A stretch of 64,000 nt of DNA, taken from contig NZ_CP017671.1 in assembly GCF_001874625.1 (NCBI RefSeq), positions 124,001 through 188,000 on the forward strand. Direction: 5' to 3'. This document shows positions 57,677 to 64,000 of the stretch, in pieces. A model generated the notes under the pieces. The model was not told the DNA's origin. It worked only from the letters and a program-made list of their open reading frames with translations, and did not search any database. The stretch comes from Providencia rettgeri (lineage in GTDB: Bacteria > Pseudomonadota > Gammaproteobacteria > Enterobacterales > Enterobacteriaceae). The translations under genes were made by a program, and so were the position numbers. The stretch's first letter is position 1. Every line of letters begins with the position of its first letter.

Positions 57677-58417
57677 ATGCTAGATTTTTTGAAAAATTAC
57701 GATAATTTAACCATTAGCGAAAAGAAAGTATTAAAATATCTTACAGATAATATAGCGGATATCCCTTATTTAAATATCAATGAATTAGTTGCTAAAACCT
57801 TTGTATCAAAAACGGTAATTATTAATTTATCCCAAAAATTAGGGTTTAGTGGGTTCAAAGAGCTTAAGTTTCAAATTAACAACTCTATTTTAGAGCAAAA
57901 TAAAATAGAAAAAGTAAATATATCATCGTATAAAAAACAGTTAGAAAAGAATATTAATAAGAGCTTTACCTTAATAAATGAAGAACAAATTAAGGATTGC
58001 GCTAAGATTCTGCATGGCTCTAGAAATATTTTTATTGTTGCAAGAGGGACAAGCAAAGCGGTTGGCTACTACCTTGAGCATTTACTTTTTGCACTCGGTT
58101 TACACTGCTTTTTTATCAATGACTACAATCTTTCTGATTCCTTCACTCGGTTAGTCAGCAAAGATGATACCGTGATATTTATTTCTTTATCTGGTGGGAC
58201 TAAAAAAATTATTGAAACGGCTAAAATTGTTCAGTTAAAAGGGGCGAATATCATTAGTATGACTGCATTTAATACGAATGAGTTAACCACCTATACTGAT
58301 AACTCGCTTTTCTGCTTTGCTGATAGTTATGACACTAAGCGCGATGACACAAAATCGAGAATTGGTTTTTTTATTCTCGTCGATTTACTGATTAATGAAC
58401 TAGAAAGCTTACTTTAG
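57677..58417 (+). CDS. RpiR-family transcriptional regulator
   Basis: 246 aa. N-terminal HTH (LTISEKKVLKYLTDN ... LVAKTFVSKTVIINLSQKLGF) followed by a SIS sugar-phosphate-binding domain (IFIVARGTSKAVGYYLEHLL, DTVIFISLSGGTKKIIETAK). RpiR proteins sense phosphosugars and control the adjoining catabolic genes. AGGAGGGGG precedes the ATG; a TTG 15 nt earlier is in frame. It lies just upstream of a PTS gene in the same direction, so it probably controls the PTS-lyase pair. Confidence 0.85.
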   Translation: MLDFLKNYDNLTISEKKVLKYLTDNIADIPYLNINELVAKTFVSKTVIINLSQKLGFSGFKELKFQINNSILEQNKIEKVNISSYKKQLEKNINKSFTLINEEQIKDCAKILHGSRNIFIVARGTSKAVGYYLEHLLFALGLHCFFINDYNLSDSFTRLVSKDDTVIFISLSGGTKKIIETAKIVQLKGANIISMTAFNTNELTTYTDNSLFCFADSYDTKRDDTKSRIGFFILVDLLINELESLL

Positions 58418-58597
58418 TTACTGCTCCACTTAGTTTTAATTTTCACTTAACACGCTTTTAAAAAGTGTCGTTTCAAAATGACCTAGGTCATAAATTATGA
58501 CCTAAGATAATCTTTAAAACCGAGACATCATTTCTTTTATAAAACCCCCGAGCTAGTATGCCTTTAATTCTAATAATAGAAGTCATAAGGAAAAAGT

Positions 58598-60154
58598 ATG
58601 GCCAGAAGAAAGTTTGGTGAATCTGTTCAACGCTTTGGGAGAACATTACTCCTTCCGATCGGTGTTTTAGCACCTATTGGTATGATATTGGGCATCAGTG
58701 GCGCGTTAGTTCAAACCTATATGATCGCGCGTTTTCCATTCCTTGGAAATGAAACTGTTAACGCATTACTCATCAGTATTCGTTCTATTGCAGGGGTAAT
58801 TTTCGATAATATTCCTCTTTTGTTCGCCATGGGGGTTGCTTATGGTATGAACCAAAGAGATAAGGGGATTGCGGTTTTTGCCTCCGTAGTCGGTTACTTG
58901 ACCTTGTTGATTACCATGAATATCTGGTTAGTTCTAACAGGTAAACTTGCTGATGCAGCAATCATGAGTCAAGTGGGGCAGATAAAAGTACTTGGCATAC
59001 AAACCTTAAATATCAGTGCTGCGGGGGGGATCATTACAGGGTTAATTGCATCATGGGCAACCGAAAAATACTATAACCTTGAACTACCAACCGCATTTGC
59101 ATTTTTCTCAGGTAAGAAATCTGTTTCCATCATTATGATTGGCTTGATGATCATAGTTGGTGCGACACTTCCTTTCATCTGGGAAGTGTTAGTTATGGGA
59201 TTAATGAAACTATCAGCCGTCTTTTTAAGCCCAGTAGGTCCGTTCTTTACTGCGGGTGGTGAGCGTTTATTTATTCCTTTTGGTTTACACCACGTTTGGA
59301 ACGTATTATTTAGATTTACAGAAGCGGGTGGTACGTATGTTATTGATGGACAAACCTTTGTCGGTGTTGTTCCTGCATTAACAGAAGTCTTATTTAAACA
59401 AGGCCCTGACAGTGAATATTGGGCTATGATGCCAAGCTTGACTCGCTTTATGGCACAGCAGCAAATGTTAGTGACCTTGTTCTTGTTCCCAGCGATCGCA
59501 TTAGCGATTTATAAAACATCGAAAAAAGAAAACCGTGCAGAAGTGAAATCCATGTTAGTTACGATGGTATTAACTGCGATGCTCGGAAACGTGACTGAAC
59601 CACTCGAATTTACTTTCGTATTTATTGCACCTTTACTGTATTTAATTTACGCCATCATTGTAGGTATCGGCGCGGTATTACTGTCTTTGGCTGGAGTCGC
59701 TATTGGTTATATTCGAGGAACAGTATTCGATTTTACTATCTTTGGATTGCTGTACGAGCACACTAATTGGATATTCTTAGTCATCATCGGGAGCTGTTTA
59801 GCGGTTGTCACTTATTTCATCTTCTACTGGGCGATTATCAAATTTGATATTAAAACGCCAGGACGTGAAGAATCGAGTAACTTGAAAAATACATTAATTA
59901 AAGAAAAGCGTTATGGGGAAATTGCGGAAATTCTGGTTGAAGCTTTAGGCGGTAAACAAAATATTCGTAACGTAGATAACTGTATTACCCGTATGCGTAT
60001 CGATGTCGCAGAAGTCAATAAAATCAATAAAGATTTAATGTTGGAATCAGGATGTACCGCATTCTTCTTTCCATCGGCAAACCATGTCCACGTTGTTTAT
60101 GGACCGAAGGTTGAGTTTGTTCGCAATGCTGTTGATGAAGCAATGAAGAAATAG
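58598..60154 (+). CDS. PTS EIICB transporter, glucose/maltose family
   Basis: 518 aa. An EIIC domain of about ten membrane segments covers residues ~15-425, with the family motif GGERLFIPFGLHHVWN and GNVTEPLEFTFVFIAP. A C-terminal EIIB domain follows with the phospho-cysteine C462 in NCITRMR. There is no EIIA domain, so a shared EIIA (such as Crr) must supply phosphate. The substrate is unknown; the paired lyase suggests an unusual one. AAGGAAAAAG precedes the ATG. Confidence 0.88.
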   Translation: MARRKFGESVQRFGRTLLLPIGVLAPIGMILGISGALVQTYMIARFPFLGNETVNALLISIRSIAGVIFDNIPLLFAMGVAYGMNQRDKGIAVFASVVGYLTLLITMNIWLVLTGKLADAAIMSQVGQIKVLGIQTLNISAAGGIITGLIASWATEKYYNLELPTAFAFFSGKKSVSIIMIGLMIIVGATLPFIWEVLVMGLMKLSAVFLSPVGPFFTAGGERLFIPFGLHHVWNVLFRFTEAGGTYVIDGQTFVGVVPALTEVLFKQGPDSEYWAMMPSLTRFMAQQQMLVTLFLFPAIALAIYKTSKKENRAEVKSMLVTMVLTAMLGNVTEPLEFTFVFIAPLLYLIYAIIVGIGAVLLSLAGVAIGYIRGTVFDFTIFGLLYEHTNWIFLVIIGSCLAVVTYFIFYWAIIKFDIKTPGREESSNLKNTLIKEKRYGEIAEILVEALGGKQNIRNVDNCITRMRIDVAEVNKINKDLMLESGCTAFFFPSANHVHVVYGPKVEFVRNAVDEAMKK

Positions 60155-60168
60155 AGAAGGGACACAAA

Positions 60169-61539
60169 ATGAGAGCATTATACGATTCTAAAAGTAAAAC
60201 AATTGATGACCGTGGTATAAAAGATCTGCTATCTAATGAAGCGAAATATAAAACTTGGTTAATGTTTGAATCAATGTTAGCTCAAGCGCAAGCAGAGTTG
60301 GGGTTTATTCCCCAGTCTGCGGCAGATGAAATAAAAGAAAAAGCGGTTATAGAGAATATTGATTTTGAAGAAATGAACCGTATTTACCAAAAAATTGGCC
60401 ATGGCTTTGTACCTTTTTTGAAGGTACTCGTGAACGCCTGCTCAGAAGAAAGTGGTAAATACATTCACTACGGTATTACTACGCAGAATATTCAGCAAAG
60501 TTCACAGCTGTATATGATGAAAACAGTACACAACAAATTTATGTTGTTGCTGAGCGAAATTATTGAGAACTTATCGAATTTAGCCGAAAGAACCAAACAT
60601 ATGGTCATGCCAGGAAGAACTCATGGGCGTCATGCTATTCCGATTACCTATGGCTATAAGGTTTCAGTTTGGATCAGTGATTTCATTGATTGTTATCAGC
60701 GCATGCAAGAATGTGAAAAACGCGTATTCACCATTATGATGGGAGGGGCGGTTGGTGCATTTAACTCGATGCCAGAAGTTGGCATGGCAGTGCAAAAAAG
60801 AGTCGCTGAATTAACTGGAATGGAAGCGATGGAAGTGCCATCAAGAAACCTCAGTACCCATAAATTAGAATATATGGCGAATTTGGCACTGATGGCTAAC
60901 ATTTGTCATAAAATCGGCGAAGAAGTTTATAGCACAACCTTAGAAGAAATAGCGGAAGTTTCTGAAGGGTTTACTAAGGGTACCGTTGGCAGTAGTACGA
61001 TGCCCCATAAAATTAACCCAAAATTAGCCAAGGGAATTATTGCTAATTCGCAGAAACTTTATTCCTTACCAAGTGTAGGAATGTATTCTGCAGTAAGACC
61101 ATATGAAGGGGACAGTAGTTCCTATATGTTATTCGATGGGCTAATAGAAGAAGCTTTAGAATTGACGACAGAAATTCTCTTAAGGACGGAAGAGCTGTCT
61201 AGAACCATCGTTCCTCATGAGGACAGAATGCTACATAACGTACTTAGAAATAAAGGATTAGATAATACTGAGTACGTCATGATGAAGATGGCAGAAAAAT
61301 TAGGTAAAGATAAAGCTCACGCACTGTTATACGAAGAAGCGATTAAGACGGCAGCTGATGGTGAAGATTTTTATACCAACCTGACTAAAAATAGTGTGAT
61401 CACCGCAGCGTTCAGTGATGACGAAATCAAAGCCATGTTGGACCCAAGATCCTATATTGGTTTATCGGTGGAAATCGCGGAAAAAGAAGCAAGGCGTGGA
61501 TTGGCTATTTCGCAACAAATCAAGCAACACTATAAATAA
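60169..61539 (+). CDS. Fumarase/aspartase-superfamily lyase (adenylosuccinate-lyase-like)
   Basis: 456 aa. The three superfamily regions are present: HYGITTQNI (100-108), GRTHGRHA (149-156) and the signature GSSTMPHKINP (274-284) with the catalytic serine loop. It is most like the adenylosuccinate / carboxymuconate lyase branch, enzymes that split C-N or C-C bonds by elimination to release fumarate or similar. It lies 14 nt after the PTS gene with a good ribosome site (AGAAGGGA) and shares its terminator. It probably acts on the phosphorylated import product (inference); a housekeeping purB role is unlikely in this setting. Confidence 0.82.
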   Translation: MRALYDSKSKTIDDRGIKDLLSNEAKYKTWLMFESMLAQAQAELGFIPQSAADEIKEKAVIENIDFEEMNRIYQKIGHGFVPFLKVLVNACSEESGKYIHYGITTQNIQQSSQLYMMKTVHNKFMLLLSEIIENLSNLAERTKHMVMPGRTHGRHAIPITYGYKVSVWISDFIDCYQRMQECEKRVFTIMMGGAVGAFNSMPEVGMAVQKRVAELTGMEAMEVPSRNLSTHKLEYMANLALMANICHKIGEEVYSTTLEEIAEVSEGFTKGTVGSSTMPHKINPKLAKGIIANSQKLYSLPSVGMYSAVRPYEGDSSSYMLFDGLIEEALELTTEILLRTEELSRTIVPHEDRMLHNVLRNKGLDNTEYVMMKMAEKLGKDKAHALLYEEAIKTAADGEDFYTNLTKNSVITAAFSDDEIKAMLDPRSYIGLSVEIAEKEARRGLAISQQIKQHYK

Positions 61540-61560
61540 AATCATTAGTCATTTCTAAAT

Positions 61561-61596
61561 AAAGAGTTACCTATTTTATTAGGTAACTCTTTTTAA
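61561..61596 (+). terminator. Terminator of the PTS-lyase operon
   Basis: 13-bp perfect stem (61561-61573 with 61580-61592), 6-nt loop, T-run, 21 nt after the lyase stop. Confidence 0.88.
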
Positions 61597-61621
61597 TTAT
61601 ATAACAGTGCTGTTATATAAT
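61596..61621. promoter_or_regulatory. Perfect 12-bp palindrome, possible operator
   Basis: ATTATATAACAG and its exact complement separated by TG, just after the terminator and 111 nt before the next start codon. It could be an operator or a second hairpin. Confidence 0.4.
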
Positions 61622-61732
61622 TTTATAGTTTGTGTTAATTGATATGTTTGAATATAAGAAACTTATTCATTATATATAGATATACTTTTTAAATTGGTGG
61701 TAATTATTATCTCATCAAGATGGATATTATCT

Positions 61733-62077
61733 ATGTTAAAACAATATCGATTTACTGCGAAAAAAATTGATTTCTTATTACCGAGTATTAACCACGCCTC
61801 AGAAAAACAAAGTACTATTTATATTTATGCTACGGGCTATTTTGATAATGACGAGGAAATAAAAAAAATCAAATTAGATCTCACTGATTTGGCCGTAAAC
61901 TCAGCACCATTTACGGCTTTGCTCGCCTTTGTTTTTGGTTCAAAAGGGGTTGATGCCAAAACGGGCTTTGTTCCTCCAACTGAACTCGTTTTCACTTGTA
62001 CAGAAAATAAATGGAATAAAAATACCTATGATATCGTTTCGTTAGCGATTGAATCTGAGGGGCTTTGGCCGTCGTAA
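61733..62077 (+). CDS. Uncharacterised small protein
   Basis: 114 aa from the internal ATG (GATGGA upstream); an earlier in-frame start at 61694 adds 13 hydrophobic residues without a good ribosome site. No signal peptide. Soluble alpha/beta look, with ATGYFDNDEEIKKIKLDL, FTALLAFVFGSKGVDAKTG and a C-terminal GLWPS. I recognise no family. It converges with ytfE across a hairpin. Confidence 0.55.
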   Translation: MLKQYRFTAKKIDFLLPSINHASEKQSTIYIYATGYFDNDEEIKKIKLDLTDLAVNSAPFTALLAFVFGSKGVDAKTGFVPPTELVFTCTENKWNKNTYDIVSLAIESEGLWPS

Positions 62078-62081
62078 AACC

Positions 62082-62107
62082 ATCGCTACTCACTGCTGAG
62101 TAGCGAT
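62082..62107 (-). terminator. Hairpin between convergent genes (ytfE terminator)
   Basis: 11-bp perfect stem ATCGCTACTCA/TGAGTAGCGAT with a 4-nt loop. The minus strand continues GGTTTTA, so it fits as the ytfE terminator. Confidence 0.6.
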
Positions 62108-62124
62108 ATGCTATGACGATAATT

Positions 62125-62787
62125 TTAATTTCCAGCTAATGCTCTAGGGAATAATAAATTATTTTCTAAATTAATATGGTTCATTAAATCATCGATTAGT
62201 TCATTAATACCATTATATAAAACGCGCCAAGTCGTACAGGCTTCTGGTGGTGGCGTTACATTATGAGTAATGCTTTTTATCGCTTCTAATAAATCGCCAG
62301 CGTCATCATGTTCTTGCTCCATAACACTAATGGGGCCAGCTGCATTTTGCCCTAATCCATTTTTGATCATTGGAAATAAAATACGTTCTTCTTTCATCAT
62401 ATGACTTGCAAGCTCTTCAAGTAGAGCTTCTAAGTATTTGGATAACCCATTGGGTACCGTGGGTTTGTTGGCATGAACTCGTTCTACTTTTTGCGCTTGT
62501 AATATGAGCTCGGGTAACTGTTCTCTATGCCTGTTATGATAACGAACAACAATGAAATCAATAATTTCACTAAGTGGTGCTTCTCGCCAATCTTTTTCTA
62601 ATGTCTCTGTAGATAATTCAGCTAATTGGTTTTCTAACAGCTCAATATCTAAATTTAACTTTTCCGCGGAACGGCTTAGTGTTTGCTTTCCACCACAACA
62701 AAAATCCATATTATATTGGCGAAAAAATGATGAGGCTCTTGGAATAGATAACGCCAATTGTCCGAGTGTTTTATCTCTTAATTGCAT
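62125..62787 (-). CDS. ytfE: Iron-sulfur cluster repair di-iron protein YtfE (RIC)
   Basis: 220 aa, the E. coli length. N-terminal ScdA-type domain with [21 protein letters not shown] (the CCGG motif), then a hemerythrin-like domain with metal-binding residues in [29 protein letters not shown] and [11 protein letters not shown]. It repairs Fe-S clusters damaged by nitric oxide. It lies 53 nt downstream of the norV-like gene on the same strand, suggesting one NO-induced operon. An ATG at 62859 would overlap that gene and is rejected. Confidence 0.92.
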   Translation of the reverse strand: MQLRDKTLGQLALSIPRASSFFRQYNMDFCCGGKQTLSRSAEKLNLDIELLENQLAELSTETLEKDWREAPLSEIIDFIVVRYHNRHREQLPELILQAQKVERVHANKPTVPNGLSKYLEALLEELASHMMKEERILFPMIKNGLGQNAAGPISVMEQEHDDAGDLLEAIKSITHNVTPPPEACTTWRVLYNGINELIDDLMNHINLENNLLFPRALAGN

Positions 62788-62840
62788 GTTGGGGTCCTTT
62801 AAAAATAATACAGCCTTGAGGTTGTTATTGTGAGTCGGTT

Positions 62841-64000
62841 TTAAGCTGACAGCGCCCATTGACGAGCAATATCTCGTCCATATGCACGGCAGTCATCTAA
62901 CGTTTTTGTATCTGGTTTCCATTTGGCTTTTAAAGACAAGGCGGTATTAAAGCCAGCATCCATTAAACGAGTTTGCACGCGGTCAACAGCGCCGCCATTC
63001 CACCCAAAACTACCAAAAGCCGCGGCCTTTTTATTTAAGAAACGTAAACCCGTAAGTTCCTCTAGCATTCCTGCAATTTTAGGCATCATGACATTATTCA
63101 TCGTTGAGGTACCGACTAGTGTACCTTTAGACCTAAATACATGAGTAATAATGTCATTTTTATCACTGCGAGCGACATTGAATATTTTAACTGCAACGTT
63201 CGGATCTGCTTCATTGATGCCTTGGGCAATTGCATCTGCCATTAAACGCGTATTATTAGACATCGTATCGTAGAAAATAGTAATGCGATCTTCTTGGTAG
63301 TCTGCAGCCCATTTTAAATATAATTCAATAATTTGTGTTGGGTTATCGCGCCATACAACACCATGAGAGGTTGCAATCATATCGACGGGTAGGTTAAAGC
63401 CTAAAATTTCGTTCACTTTTGGTGTGACAAGACGGCTAAATGGCGTCAGGATATTGGCGTAATAACGCTGACATTGTTCAAAAAGTTCATTTTGGTCAAC
63501 TTCATCATTAAACAAGCGTTCATCACAATAATGCTGTCCGAAAGCATCGTTACTAAAAAGTACTGCATCTTCAGTAAGATAAGTCATCATGCTATCTGGC
63601 CAATGCAGCATTGGCGTTTCAATAAAAATTAATTGCTTATTATTGCCAATATCGAGGGTGTCACCGGTTTTAACAATTTGGAAATTCCACTCTGGGTGAT
63701 GATGGTGACCATTGATTGAGTCTATGGCATTGGCGGTACAGTAGATAGGAGTGCGAGGGATATAGCTCATCAGTTCAGTCAATGCACCCGCATGGTCTTC
63801 CTCTGCATGGTTAATCACAATATAATCAATCGTGTTTAAATCTATTTGTGCACGGAGATTACGAACAAATTCACGGCTAAATTTATGGTCGACGGTATCA
63901 ATGAGTACATTTTTTCCTTCACAAATCAAATAGCTATTATAGCTGCTTCCCTTCAGTGTTTTGTATTCAGTTCCATGAAAGTCTCGTACTTCCCAATCAC
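62841..64000 (-). CDS. norV: Anaerobic nitric oxide reductase, NorV-like flavodiiron protein (partial at window edge)
   Basis: The start lies outside the window; visible sequence begins [19 protein letters not shown], about residue 16 of E. coli NorV. The beta-lactamase-like di-iron domain has HAEEDHAG, and the flavodoxin domain has [17 protein letters not shown] and [12 protein letters not shown]. The protein ends at ARQWALSA, exactly where the E. coli protein (479 aa) goes on to a linker and a C-terminal rubredoxin domain. That domain is absent, and the next gene follows within 53 nt. The missing electron carrier must be supplied by another protein, or the gene was shortened. Confidence 0.9.
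   Translation of the reverse strand, partial: DWEVRDFHGTEYKTLKGSSYNSYLICEGKNVLIDTVDHKFSREFVRNLRAQIDLNTIDYIVINHAEEDHAGALTELMSYIPRTPIYCTANAIDSINGHHHHPEWNFQIVKTGDTLDIGNNKQLIFIETPMLHWPDSMMTYLTEDAVLFSNDAFGQHYCDERLFNDEVDQNELFEQCQRYYANILTPFSRLVTPKVNEILGFNLPVDMIATSHGVVWRDNPTQIIELYLKWAADYQEDRITIFYDTMSNNTRLMADAIAQGINEADPNVAVKIFNVARSDKNDIITHVFRSKGTLVGTSTMNNVMMPKIAGMLEELTGLRFLNKKAAAFGSFGWNGGAVDRVQTRLMDAGFNTALSLKAKWKPDTKTLDDCRAYGRDIARQWALSA

Overview
The window is AT-rich DNA from an enterobacterium, most likely Morganellaceae and probably Providencia (inference from low GC, conserved housekeeping synteny, and several MrpJ-type regulators next to MR/P-like fimbrial operons). A core segment with E. coli-like order (yhiN-pitA-uspB-uspA-[gdhA]-rsmJ-prlC, then selC) is flanked by accessory DNA.

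Region 1 (1-9100): a SPI-2-like type III secretion remnant or edge. The C-terminus of an SsrA-like hybrid kinase converges with a leftward operon: ssaB-like, secretin ssaC, ring protein ssaD, ssaE and an InvB/SpaK-like chaperone. Divergent from it is a 795-aa protein ending in an OspG/NleH-type kinase domain, a strong candidate effector.

Region 2 (9100-18530): core genes. These are a YhiN flavoprotein, PitA, UspB, UspA, GdhA, RsmJ, oligopeptidase A and the selenocysteine tRNA.

Region 3 (18530-47700): an accessory island starting at the 3' end of selC with a decayed P4-type integrase, IS1-family debris and a truncated fimbrial leader. It carries three complete chaperone-usher operons of MR/P or Pap type. 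Operon 1 (rightward) ends in a PapG-like adhesin. Operon 2 (leftward, convergent with 1) ends in an unrecognised two-domain adhesin. Operon 3 (rightward) ends in a FimH-like adhesin. Each is preceded by an MrpJ-like HTH regulator (SQQQxSRYE motif). Between operons 2 and 3 lie yibL and a FimB/MrpI-type tyrosine recombinase. Downstream of the recombinase is a previously unlabelled invertible element: 26-bp inverted repeats, 25/26 identical, at 40038-40063 and 40325-40350. It carries a good promoter that faces away from operon 3 as sequenced (OFF). The right repeat also forms an intrinsic terminator facing operon 3, which inversion would destroy while turning the promoter inward. All three operons share the 9-mer GGTTAGCCT about 130-137 bp before a start codon (for operon 3, after inversion).

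Region 4 (47700-64000): yaiL, an RluA-family pseudouridine synthase, a cold-shock-domain protein, a fourth fimbrial cluster with three PapD-like chaperones and its usher last, an RpiR-regulated PTS plus fumarase-superfamily lyase locus, a small unknown protein, and a nitric-oxide defence pair (ytfE and a norV-like flavodiiron gene that lacks the C-terminal rubredoxin domain and runs off the window).
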